Source of the DNA: Thiohalocapsa sp.
GTDB taxonomy: Bacteria > Pseudomonadota > Gammaproteobacteria > Chromatiales > Chromatiaceae
Direction of reading: 5' to 3'
DNA length: 54,235 bases
Assembly (NCBI GenBank): GCA_028277725.1
Contig: JANQFX010000091.1
Location: 1 to 54,235, forward strand
Within the stretch, counting starts at the first letter, position 1. Every line of letters starts with the position of its first letter. This document shows positions 29,824 to 38,349 of the stretch, in pieces. The notes under the pieces were generated by a model. That model was not told where the DNA came from. It did not search any database and worked only from the letters and a program-made list of their open reading frames with translations. The position numbers and the translations under genes were made by a program.

Positions 29824-32800
29824 ATGAACCAATCCAAGACGCCAGAGGGGGATGACACGCAGCCAGCCGCGTCGGCCAACCCGAGCAGGACATCGACCGC
29901 AAGCTCGGCTCCGCCCGGGACCACCGTCGACAAGGCCGCCGTCCGCCGACGCGCCGTCGCCGCCCTGCGCGGGGGCCGGTTCGACCTGATCACGGAGCTG
30001 TTCGACCGCGCCGAGCTCGACCTGCCGGCGCTGATCGAGAACCTGCACGTCTATCAGGCCGAGCTCGAGATCCAGAACGAAGAGCTGCGCGCGAGCGAGC
30101 AACGCGCGCTGACGGCCCTGGCGCGCTATACGACCCTATTCGGTAGCCTGCCGGTCGGCGTGCTCCTGATCGATGGCTTCGGGCTGGTGCTGGATGCCAA
30201 CACCCAGGCGCGGAACACATTCGGCCTGCGGGACATCCGCGCCCACCAGCACTTCCTGCTCCGGCTCGTGAATCCGGACGACCGCGACCCGGTGACGCGG
30301 GCGATCCAGCAACTCGATCGTCGCGACGGCGAGGTCGTCACCTCCGTGCGGCTGGAATCGGACCAGTCCGGCCGTATCCAGGCGGACCTCCATTTCGCCC
30401 GGCTGCCCACGGAGGCGAAGGACCCGGCGCACGCCATCTGCGCCATCGTCGACCAGACCGAGTCCATCCGCCAGCGCGATGCCCTGGCCAGGGCCAATGC
30501 ACAGCTCGAACACAGCCAGGAACGCTACCGCGTACTCGCGGACTTCAGCCCGGACTGGGACTATTGGATGTCCCCGGAAGGCGCCTATGTCTACGTCTCC
30601 CCCGCCTGCGAAGAGATCACCGGCTACAGCGCCGAGCAGTTCCGCGCCGACCCGAACCTATTCGAGCACATCCTGCACCCGGACGACCGACCCGCCTGGC
30701 AGGTCCACACCCGGAAGATGGAGGGCACCACGGGAGAACCTGCGCAGCGCGGACAGCCGGAGGGCCACCTGCACTTTCGCATCCGCACCCGCAATGGCCA
30801 GGAGCGCTGGATCGAACACGTCTGCCGCGCCGTCAACACGCCGGACGGGCGTCATCTGGGTCGACGCGGTGTCAATCGAGATATCACCGAACGCCAGCGC
30901 GCACGCGAGGCGCTGAGTCGCAGCGAGGCCCTGCTCAATGCCACCGGCCGGCTGGCACAGGTCGGCGGCTGGGAACTCGAGCGCGAGGCCGGCCGGCTGC
31001 ACTGGACCCAGATCACCCGCGAGCTGCATGAGGTCGACGAGGACTTCGAGCCCGACATGGCGACGGCCCTCGACTTCTACCACCCCGACGACCGCGAGCG
31101 CATACGCGGCGCCGTCGAGGCCGCCCTGTCCGATGGGACGCCCTACACAATCGAGGCACGGCTGATCACTGCCCATGGTCGCACGATCTGGGTCAAGTGC
31201 ACGGGCGAGGCCATCCCCGACGACGACGGCTGGCCGCGCGTGCTGCGCGGCAGCCTCCAGGATATCACCGCACGCGTTGAGGCGGACGCAGCGCTGCGCA
31301 AGAGCGAAGGACGCTACCGCGCCCTGTTCGAGTCCGCCGGCGAGGGCATGGTCATCCTGCAAGACGGCGCCTTCAAGTCACTCAACCGTGCGGCCCTGAC
31401 CATGCTCGGCTATCGCGACGAGCGCGAGATCACCGGCAAGCGGCCGGTGGACATCTCTCCTGCCACACAGCCGGACGGCGAGCCCACCGAGGCCAAGGAA
31501 CAACGGCTGCTTGGGAGGTGCGCCGCGGGCGAAGTGCGGCGTTTCGATTGGCAACACCTGCGTGCCGACGGTGAGCCCTTGACGGTACAGGTGACGCTGA
31601 TCTCCATCGCCCTAGACGACGGCGATGCCATGTTTGCCATCTGGTTCGACCTCAGCGAACGACGCGCGGCGGAACAACGCGAGGAACGCGCCCGCGCCGT
31701 CTTCGAGAATACATCCGAAGGCATCGTCATCACCGATCCGGAACGGCGCATCGTCGCCGTCAACCCCGCCTTCACCGAGATCACAGGCTACAGCGAGTCG
31801 GAGGCGATCGGTAAGAACCCACGCATCCTGAAATCGGACCGTCAGGGCCGCGACTTCTACACCGCCATGTGGCAGTCCCTCGAGCAGACCGACCGCTGGC
31901 GCGGCGAGTTCTGGAACCGGCGCAAGGACGGCGAACTCTACGCCCAGCTCAGCACCATCAGCGCCGTGCGCGATGGCGATGGGCGGCTGACCAGCTATAT
32001 CGGCGTGTTCAGCGACATCACCCACCTCAAGCGAACCGAGCAGACGCTCTACGAACTGGCCCATAGGGACGCACTCACCGGACTCGCGAATCGCGTCCTG
32101 CTCAATACCCGACTGGACCAAGCCCTGTCTCGCGCCGGCCGGAACGGGCAGCAGGTCGCCTTGATGTACCTCGACCTGGACCTGTTCAAGAACGTCAACG
32201 ACACCCTAGGCCATTCGGTCGGCGATGCGCTCCTGATCAGCGTCGCAGCGGCAATGACGCGCCGGCTACCGCGACCGGAGAGCATCGCCCGACTCGGCGG
32301 CGACGAGTTCGTCGTGCTCCTCGAAGACCTCGGCGACCCGGACGAGGCCGCGGACGTCGCCGTCCGATTGCTGGAGGTCTTCTCCCAACCCTTCCAGGCG
32401 GAAGGCCGGGAACTGCACATCACGGCCAGCATCGGCATCAGCCTGTTCCCGCACGACGGCGAAGACATGGACACCCTGCTAGCGAATGCCGACGTCGCCA
32501 TGTACCGGGCCAAGGAACAGGGCCGCAACACCTATCGCTTCTTCGATCCGCGGATGACCGAGGGCGCCGTCGAACGGCTGCGCCTGGGCAACGCCCTGCG
32601 CGGCGCCTTGGCCCGCGGGGAGCTGACCTTGCACTTCCAACCCCAGGTGCGGATCACGGACGGCTGCATGAACGGCGCCGAGGTCCTGTTGCGCTGGAAC
32701 CACCCGGAATTCGGCAGGGTCTCGCCGGCGCTCTTCATCCCCATCGCCGAAGAGCTTGGCCTCATCGCGGAGTTCGGTGCCTGGGTGCTGCACCAGGCCT

Positions 32801-33372
32801 GCCGGCAACTGGCGGAATGGGATCGGGCGGGCTTCCCCGTGCCGCGCCTGGCCGTGAACCTGTCGGTGGTCCAACTCGAGCGCCCGTCGCTGGTTCAGGA
32901 CATCACCGAGGTGCTGGAGGTCACCGGTGTCGCACCGGACCGCCTGGAGCTGGAGGTCACCGAGTCCATGCTCATGCGCCACGCCGAGCAGGTCATCGCC
33001 AACCTCCGGGTGCTCGGCGACATGGGCCTGAGTATCGCCGTGGACGACTTCGGCTCCGGTTTCTCGTCCCTGGCCTACCTCAAGCGACTGCCCATCCACC
33101 GGCTGAAGATCGATAAGTCCTTCATCGAGCAACTCACCGAAGATCACAACGACGACGCCATCGCGCGGGCCATCATCGCCCTTGCGCGCGGACTCGGGCT
33201 CGACGTCATCGCCGAGGGCGTCGAGACCGAGACACAAGCGGACTTTCTGTTGCGCGAGGGTTGCACCGAGGCGCAGGGCTTCCTGTACGCGCGACCCATG
33301 CCCGCCGGTGAGCTGTTTCGGAGCGAACCCTGTTTCGCCTCCCGAGACGAAACGCACACCGATAGGCAGTAG
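29824..33372 (+). CDS. Multi-PAS GGDEF-EAL c-di-GMP protein
   Basis: A 1182-aa soluble sensor. After a low-complexity N-terminus and a short coiled coil (LPALIENLHVYQAELEIQNEELRASE), about five PAS/PAC domains span about 90-745. The GGDEF domain has GGDEF intact at 825-829. No RxxD inhibitory site is seen five residues before it (RPES instead). The EAL domain (about 930-1175) has EVL at 953-955, a common functional variant, and DDFGSG with Asp1074 and Asp1075. Both synthesis and hydrolysis of c-di-GMP are therefore possible. The gene lies 29 nt after the CheB-CheR gene. Confidence 0.93.
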   Translation: MNQSKTPEGDDTQPAASANPSRTSTASSAPPGTTVDKAAVRRRAVAALRGGRFDLITELFDRAELDLPALIENLHVYQAELEIQNEELRASEQRALTALARYTTLFGSLPVGVLLIDGFGLVLDANTQARNTFGLRDIRAHQHFLLRLVNPDDRDPVTRAIQQLDRRDGEVVTSVRLESDQSGRIQADLHFARLPTEAKDPAHAICAIVDQTESIRQRDALARANAQLEHSQERYRVLADFSPDWDYWMSPEGAYVYVSPACEEITGYSAEQFRADPNLFEHILHPDDRPAWQVHTRKMEGTTGEPAQRGQPEGHLHFRIRTRNGQERWIEHVCRAVNTPDGRHLGRRGVNRDITERQRAREALSRSEALLNATGRLAQVGGWELEREAGRLHWTQITRELHEVDEDFEPDMATALDFYHPDDRERIRGAVEAALSDGTPYTIEARLITAHGRTIWVKCTGEAIPDDDGWPRVLRGSLQDITARVEADAALRKSEGRYRALFESAGEGMVILQDGAFKSLNRAALTMLGYRDEREITGKRPVDISPATQPDGEPTEAKEQRLLGRCAAGEVRRFDWQHLRADGEPLTVQVTLISIALDDGDAMFAIWFDLSERRAAEQREERARAVFENTSEGIVITDPERRIVAVNPAFTEITGYSESEAIGKNPRILKSDRQGRDFYTAMWQSLEQTDRWRGEFWNRRKDGELYAQLSTISAVRDGDGRLTSYIGVFSDITHLKRTEQTLYELAHRDALTGLANRVLLNTRLDQALSRAGRNGQQVALMYLDLDLFKNVNDTLGHSVGDALLISVAAAMTRRLPRPESIARLGGDEFVVLLEDLGDPDEAADVAVRLLEVFSQPFQAEGRELHITASIGISLFPHDGEDMDTLLANADVAMYRAKEQGRNTYRFFDPRMTEGAVERLRLGNALRGALARGELTLHFQPQVRITDGCMNGAEVLLRWNHPEFGRVSPALFIPIAEELGLIAEFGAWVLHQACRQLAEWDRAGFPVPRLAVNLSVVQLERPSLVQDITEVLEVTGVAPDRLELEVTESMLMRHAEQVIANLRVLGDMGLSIAVDDFGSGFSSLAYLKRLPIHRLKIDKSFIEQLTEDHNDDAIARAIIALARGLGLDVIAEGVETETQADFLLREGCTEAQGFLYARPMPAGELFRSEPCFASRDETHTDRQ

Positions 33373-33449
33373 CATCGGGTAAGGCGGACGCGACCATTGA
33401 GCTCATTGAGCATGGGTGATCTCGGGTTTTCCACGGAACCGGAAGCAAG

Positions 33450-34436
33450 TCAGTTCCGCACCAGGCAGTGCACGCTGAACAGCTCATCGGGGTCGGTCCA
33501 GACCCGCTCGGGCGCGAAACCGGCTTGCGCCGCGAGTGCGCGGAAGCCCTCGACGCTGTACTTGTAGGAGCACTCGGTGTGGATGGACTCGCCCTCGGCG
33601 AAGTCGAACGTCTGCCCAGCCACGCTCACCCGTTGCACGCGGGTACTGACCAGGTGCATTTCGATGCGGCTCGGCGCCTGATTGAAGAAGGCCTGGTGGC
33701 GGAACGCGTCGAGATCGAAGTCGCCGTCCAGCTCGTGGTTGATGCGGGCGAGCAGATTGAGGTTGAAGGCCGCGGTGACGCCATCGGCATCGTTATAGGC
33801 GCGCTCCAGCACGGCCACGTCCTTGCGCAGGTCGACACCCACCAGGAGCCTTCCGCCCGAACCGAGCAGCGCCCCAACCCGAGACAGTAGGACCACCGCC
33901 GCGTCCGGATCGAAGTTGCCCACCGACGAGCCGGGGAAGAAGGCGGCCCGAGGGTGCGCGTGGTGATCCACCGGCAGCACGAAGGCGGTGGAGTAGTCGG
34001 CGCAGACCGCATGCACACGGAGCGCCGGGAAGGCGGCGGCGAGGTCCGTCGCGGATTGCAGCAGGTGCTCGCGGGATATGTCCACGGGCATATAGACCGC
34101 CGGCCGCAGCGCTTCCAGCAGGGTGCGGATCTTGAGACTGGAGCCGCTGCCGAGCTCGATCAGCAGGGCGTCACGGCCGAGGAGCCGGGCCATCTCTGCG
34201 CCATGGTCGCGCAGGAGACCGATCTCGGTGCGCGTCGGGTAGTACTCCGACAGCTCGCAGATGGCATCGAACAGCCGAGATCCCTCGGCATCGTAGAAGA
34301 ACTTCGGCGAGATGCGCTTCTGCGGCAGCGCGAGCCCGACCAGCACCTCCGCGCGCATGTCCGCAGGCGTCGGATGCAGGTCGTGGAAGTGCAAGTTGGA
34401 ACCCGTCGCCGCCATGTCGGCCAGCACATCGCTCAT
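33450..34436 (-). CDS. egtD: L-histidine N-alpha-methyltransferase EgtD
   Basis: The 328-aa DUF2260/EgtD-family enzyme trimethylates histidine to hercynine using three S-adenosylmethionines. Visible features are KFFYDAEGSRLFDAICELSEYYPTR near the N-terminus, the SAM-binding LIELGSGSSLKIRTLLEAL, FPGSSVGNFDP, and AAFNLNLLARINHELDGDF. The ATG overlaps the egtB stop in ATGA, so the genes are translationally coupled. It ends near the convergent PAS-GGDEF-EAL gene; the 77 nt between hold no clear terminator. Confidence 0.94.
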   Translation of the reverse strand: MSDVLADMAATGSNLHFHDLHPTPADMRAEVLVGLALPQKRISPKFFYDAEGSRLFDAICELSEYYPTRTEIGLLRDHGAEMARLLGRDALLIELGSGSSLKIRTLLEALRPAVYMPVDISREHLLQSATDLAAAFPALRVHAVCADYSTAFVLPVDHHAHPRAAFFPGSSVGNFDPDAAVVLLSRVGALLGSGGRLLVGVDLRKDVAVLERAYNDADGVTAAFNLNLLARINHELDGDFDLDAFRHQAFFNQAPSRIEMHLVSTRVQRVSVAGQTFDFAEGESIHTECSYKYSVEGFRALAAQAGFAPERVWTDPDELFSVHCLVRN

Positions 34437-35758
34437 CGGTCGTCCTCCGCCAGTCGAATTCCCTTGAACTGCCAGCGCTCACCGGGATAGAAGAAGTTGC
34501 GATAGGTGGCGCGTGCGTGTCCCTCCGGGGTGGCGCAGGAGCCGCCGCGGAGCACCATCTGACCGCTCATGAACTTGCCGTTGTATTCGCCGAGGGCGCC
34601 GGCCGGGGCCCGATATCCTGGATAGGCCAGGTAGGCGCTCGCCGTCCACTCCCAGCAATCGCCGAAGAGTTGGCGCGGAAGGTCGGAGTCGTCCGGTGCC
34701 GCAGGTGCGGGATGCAGGCGCCCGGCGTCGACGAAATTGCCGCGCACCGGCGCCGCCCGCGCGGCGGTCTCCCACTCCGCCTCCGTCGGCAGGCGCTTGC
34801 CGGACCACCGCGCGTAGGCGTCGGCCTCGAAGTAGCTCACATGGCAGACGGGCTCCGCCGGATGCAGCGCACGCGCGCCGCCGAGGGTCATCTCCTGCCA
34901 GTCGTCGGAATCGGTCTCATCGGGGGGCAACCAATACAGCGGCGCCCGCCAGCCCTGCCCCTGCACCGCCGCCCAGCCGTCCGCCAGCCACAGCGCCGGG
35001 TTGCGGTAGCCGCCGTCCTCGACGAAGGCCAGATAGTCCGCATTGGTCGCCAGCCGATCGGCGAGCCGATAGGGCGCGAGCAGGGCCTGGTGCCGCGGGC
35101 GCTCGTTGTCGTAGCCGAAGCCCTCCTCCGGCCCCTGGCCAAGCTCGACGATGCCGCCGTCGAACCGCAGGAATCGCAGCGGCGCCGGCCCGCCGGGCGC
35201 CGACGCGGGCAGGTCCGCTCGATAGGCCGGACGCAGCGGGTTGTAAGCGAGGTTGTACTTGATATCCGTCACCAGGAGCTCCTGGTGCTGCTGCTCGTGG
35301 TTGAGGCCGATCTCGAGCCGCTCTCGCACCTCGGGCCGTTCCGCCAGGGCAACCTCCGCCAGCAGGCGCTCCATGCCGGCGTCCACATGACAGCGGTAGT
35401 CGTAGACCTCGGCTACGGTGGGGCGCGACAACAACCCACGCTCCGGACGTGGCCAGAAGCCGGTCTCGGTCTGCTCGTAATAGGAGTTGAAGAGGTACTC
35501 GTAGCGCGGATGGAACACCCGGTAGCCGGGGAGGAACGACCGCAGCAGGAAGGTCTCGAAGAACCAGGACATATGGGCCAGGTGCCACTTCGGAGGACTC
35601 GTCTCCACAGCGGTTTGTAGGACATAGTCTTCGACGGCCAGGGGCTCGCAGAGCCGTTCGGTCCGGGCTCGCACCCGGCGATAGGACGATGCGAGCGACG
35701 CTGGCTCGACGCCCGACGATACCGACGCGCTGGATGGATGCGCGCTCTGTGACTGCAT
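34433..35758 (-). CDS. egtB: Ergothioneine sulfoxide synthase EgtB
   Basis: The 441-aa non-heme iron enzyme joins a thiol substrate to hercynine with O2. The N-terminal DinB-like domain supplies iron ligands: the histidines in PKWHLAHMSWFFE and in LNHEQQHQELL. The C-terminal FGE-sulfatase domain contains VCHVSYFEADAYARWSGKRLPTEAEWE and MVLRGGSCATP. GAGGAGGCAGCC precedes the ATG at 35758. No egtA, egtC or egtE is in the window; whether cysteine or gamma-glutamylcysteine is used cannot be told from sequence reading alone. It heads a two-gene operon with egtD. Confidence 0.94.
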   Translation of the reverse strand: MQSQSAHPSSASVSSGVEPASLASSYRRVRARTERLCEPLAVEDYVLQTAVETSPPKWHLAHMSWFFETFLLRSFLPGYRVFHPRYEYLFNSYYEQTETGFWPRPERGLLSRPTVAEVYDYRCHVDAGMERLLAEVALAERPEVRERLEIGLNHEQQHQELLVTDIKYNLAYNPLRPAYRADLPASAPGGPAPLRFLRFDGGIVELGQGPEEGFGYDNERPRHQALLAPYRLADRLATNADYLAFVEDGGYRNPALWLADGWAAVQGQGWRAPLYWLPPDETDSDDWQEMTLGGARALHPAEPVCHVSYFEADAYARWSGKRLPTEAEWETAARAAPVRGNFVDAGRLHPAPAAPDDSDLPRQLFGDCWEWTASAYLAYPGYRAPAGALGEYNGKFMSGQMVLRGGSCATPEGHARATYRNFFYPGERWQFKGIRLAEDDR

Positions 35759-36038
35759 GGCTGCCTCCTCGGTCGGCCTGCGCGGGTCGCGCGGCTCGCC
35801 GGCCCGGGCACCCGACCTGCGTCGGGTTGGCCCGCATCGGGCTGACGTTGGCGTTGGATGGATGATGGGGTGGATCTGCCGGCGAGACGATGGGCGACGC
35901 GTGAACGCCGCCGCAGGGTCTGGACCGGCGCAGTGGGCTGGATGAGGTTCCGGTACTCGCCGCGGGTGAAGCTAAAAACTACCCCGAGCATGGCGCGGAG
36001 ATGCAGAAATTCAACCGCTCATGGGCGCCGAAGGCGGG

Positions 36039-36791
36039 TCATTCAGGGTCGGGGCGCCGGCCGACGAAGCGGTAATAGGGCACGCGCAGCAGCGGCAGGT
36101 AGGGCACGGGCGCCATGGACTCGATCAGCTGGTGGTCCGGCAGCTTCTCGCGCAGCCGCAACAGGTGCTCCGGATTGGGCCGCACGCCGTCGTGGGAGAA
36201 CCAGCGCGGCCAGAACGCGCGCGCGGCGGCCGAGTGTTGCACCAGGCCAGCCGGCGGCGTCGCGCTGGAGACATAGAAGTCGACCACGCCGAGCACACCG
36301 CCCGGCTTGAGCATCGCGATGGCGTTGTCCATGGCCGCGACCCAATCGGGGATCATGGTTAGCGAATAGGAGAAATAGACGGCGTCGACGGGCTCCGCCG
36401 GCCGCCAGGTACAGGCATCGGCCTCGCTGACATGGACCTGATCCATACCCACGGTGCGTCGGCGGGCCTCCTCCAGCAGCGGGGCGCAGAGGTCCACCAG
36501 ATCGACACGACCGAGGCTGCGCAGCCGATCACCGAGGAACAGCAGGTTGCGCCCGGTGCCGCCGCCGAGTTCCACCACGTGGGCACCGTCAAGCGTGCCG
36601 CGGGACTCGGCCAGGGTCGAGACGAGGCTGTCGATCATCTCGCCCCGACCGTGCAGCAGCCGCTCGCGGAAGGCGTCGTACTGGCTCGCCTGCGGACCAT
36701 AGAACGCGGCCAGCCGCTCCGCATGGGAGCCGCTGCGCAGCTGCCCCCGCAGCATGGACCAGAGCACACGAAGGTCGCCTGATAGAGACAT
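36039..36791 (-). CDS. btaB: Betaine-lipid N-methyltransferase BtaB-like
   Basis: A 250-aa class I SAM methyltransferase with SAM motif I VELGGGTGRNLLFLGDRL and post-I DLVDLCAPLLEEARRR. It lies directly downstream of btaA. The pair makes diacylglyceryl-N,N,N-trimethylhomoserine: BtaA attaches the aminocarboxypropyl group to diacylglycerol and BtaB trimethylates the amine. The ATG at 36791 (MSLSGDLRVL) is used; the open frame upstream runs into the hexamer repeat. The BtaB call depends largely on the neighbour. Confidence 0.85.
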   Translation of the reverse strand: MSLSGDLRVLWSMLRGQLRSGSHAERLAAFYGPQASQYDAFRERLLHGRGEMIDSLVSTLAESRGTLDGAHVVELGGGTGRNLLFLGDRLRSLGRVDLVDLCAPLLEEARRRTVGMDQVHVSEADACTWRPAEPVDAVYFSYSLTMIPDWVAAMDNAIAMLKPGGVLGVVDFYVSSATPPAGLVQHSAAARAFWPRWFSHDGVRPNPEHLLRLREKLPDHQLIESMAPVPYLPLLRVPYYRFVGRRPDPE

Positions 36792-36832
36792 GGTTAAACC
36801 TAGTGCCGAACCGCAGAAGTCTTGCGACCCTT

Positions 36833-36946
36833 CGTTGTCGTTGTCGTTGTCGGAATCGAGTATCCGACAACGATTACGACAACGACAACGATCCCAAAGC
36901 CGCTGGCGGCGGCGTCGTTTGCGAAACTTGGGCGCGGCAGTACTAG
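36833..36946 (-). repeat. Hexanucleotide-repeat hairpin element, copy 3
   Basis: The left arm holds three GTTGTC units (36833-36853). The centre AATCGAGTATC precedes the right arm, with CGACAAC, ATTACG and CGACAACGACAACG (36865-36890). The 39-nt tail (36908-36946) matches the tail of copy 1 in 31 of 39 positions and includes the btaA stop codon (36943-36945). The element fills most of the 151-nt gap between btaA and btaB. Confidence 0.65.
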
Positions 36947-38145
36947 GCGACGACGTCGGCGATGTGGAAGCCGGCGTAGGTATGTACCCGATCCAGCGGC
37001 TGCAAGGACGCGGCGAGTTCTGGATGGAACCTGAGCCTGTCGTGCAGCAGCGTGCCCCGCGGACCGACCTCCAGGCTTTCGAGATAAGTCGGCGCCGCAT
37101 GCGCGCTGCGGAAGATGATGCGGGCATCCGCTCGGGCGCGCTTCAGGATCAATGCCCACTCCTCAGCCAGGGCCTCGGGGTGGTAGGAGCTCATCCAGTC
37201 CATGTGATCGAGCAGCACATACTTGGAGAACACCCGCTCGTCCTCGGCGAGGAGCTCGGCCACGGTGCAGGTATGCAGCTCGATGCGGTCCACCAGGCCG
37301 GCCTTCAGCGCCGCAAAGTTGTCCGCCTTGAGGTACTCCGGACAGCACTGCTCGCTGTAGCTGCCGCGCAGGTAGACCATCCAGAAATAATTGGTCCACA
37401 CCGGCAGCTGGCGGAAGACGTACTCGATGGACTCACGTACAAACCCGGCGACGCCGCGCTCGTGCTGCTGCTGCACCTCCTTGCGCTGCGGATGCGGCAC
37501 GCCGAGCATGCTCATGGTGAACTGCCGCGACAGCGTCCAGTTGACGCCGGGCGTCCAGAACAGCGGCTGGATGCGGTCGTCGTAGATGCGGCGCTGATCG
37601 TCCAGCGAGCGTGTCTCGAACAGCTCGCGGATGCTGGTGGCGAGCTTCGGTCGAAACTGGAGATAGGCGTGGAAGCTCTTGGCGACGATGCCCGATAGGC
37701 CGTGGAAGTAGAAGCTGCCGTTCGGGCTGCCGAACCAGCGCACCCGCTTATCCCAGAAAACCTGTGCAAAAGGCGTAAGCTCGGCCCGCAGTTCCTGGCG
37801 ATAGAGCTGCTCGAAACGCGGGTGGTAGCCGCGCCCAAAGGCGGCGAAGAAGTCCTCGAACTCCAACTGGCGGATGCCCGCAAGCTTGAGTTCCAGCAGC
37901 GCGTTCTGGCGTGGGTTCGCGTCCACCGCGTGGATACGCTCCGGCCCGAGCAGGACATAGTCGAGCACGTTGCAGCCGGCACTGGTGATGACCAGAAGCC
38001 GATCGTCGGCGCCGATGTTCAGGACTTGACGATCCACCGCCGGGTCTTCCCAGCAGGTGTTGTACACCAGCGCTCGGGAATAGATGGCGTCGAAGACCTT
38101 TTGGTCGAATCTGTCGGCCAGGGTGGCCCGTTGCTTGTCAGCCAT
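36943..38145 (-). CDS. btaA: SAM:diacylglycerol 3-amino-3-carboxypropyltransferase BtaA
   Basis: A 400-aa DUF3419-family enzyme that transfers the 3-amino-3-carboxypropyl group of S-adenosylmethionine to diacylglycerol, the first step of betaine-lipid (DGTS) synthesis. Typical sequences are YNTCWEDPAVDRQVL near the N-terminus, LLVITSAGCNVLDYVL, HAVDANPRQNALLELKLA, and LDHMDWMSSYHPEALAEEW. The length is normal. In bacteria this pathway often replaces phospholipid under phosphate starvation. I found no convincing Pho box upstream. The last codon and stop lie within a dispersed repeat. Confidence 0.95.
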   Translation of the reverse strand: MADKQRATLADRFDQKVFDAIYSRALVYNTCWEDPAVDRQVLNIGADDRLLVITSAGCNVLDYVLLGPERIHAVDANPRQNALLELKLAGIRQLEFEDFFAAFGRGYHPRFEQLYRQELRAELTPFAQVFWDKRVRWFGSPNGSFYFHGLSGIVAKSFHAYLQFRPKLATSIRELFETRSLDDQRRIYDDRIQPLFWTPGVNWTLSRQFTMSMLGVPHPQRKEVQQQHERGVAGFVRESIEYVFRQLPVWTNYFWMVYLRGSYSEQCCPEYLKADNFAALKAGLVDRIELHTCTVAELLAEDERVFSKYVLLDHMDWMSSYHPEALAEEWALILKRARADARIIFRSAHAAPTYLESLEVGPRGTLLHDRLRFHPELAASLQPLDRVHTYAGFHIADVVA

Positions 38146-38216
38146 GCGCCGGGGTGTCTCTCGTCGCTACAATCGCCCTAGACTACCCGAGAAACATGAC
38201 GAACTCATGGCGGACT

Positions 38217-38240
38217 TTCGGCCGATGTGCACCGGCCGAA
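38217..38240 (-). terminator. 8-bp stem-loop between malQ and btaA
   Basis: TTCGGCCG (38217-38224) and CGGCCGAA (38233-38240) form a perfect stem with an 8-nt loop, about 110 nt past the malQ stop. It lacks a U-tract. It could be a weak terminator for the glgC-malQ transcript or part of the btaA control region. Confidence 0.35.
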
Positions 38241-38349
38241 CCCGCGCCGTCGACGTGATCCAAACGGCAGCGTCACCTTTTTCCTCCCAGGCGGTGGGCG
38301 TTGCGTCCGGAATCTGCGCGCGGCAGTGCCAGGGTCGACCGCCCCCCGC

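Noticed and set aside
38146..38216. Pho box upstream of btaA
   Set aside because: Only a partial half-site (TCGTCAT) was found, with no second half at the right distance.
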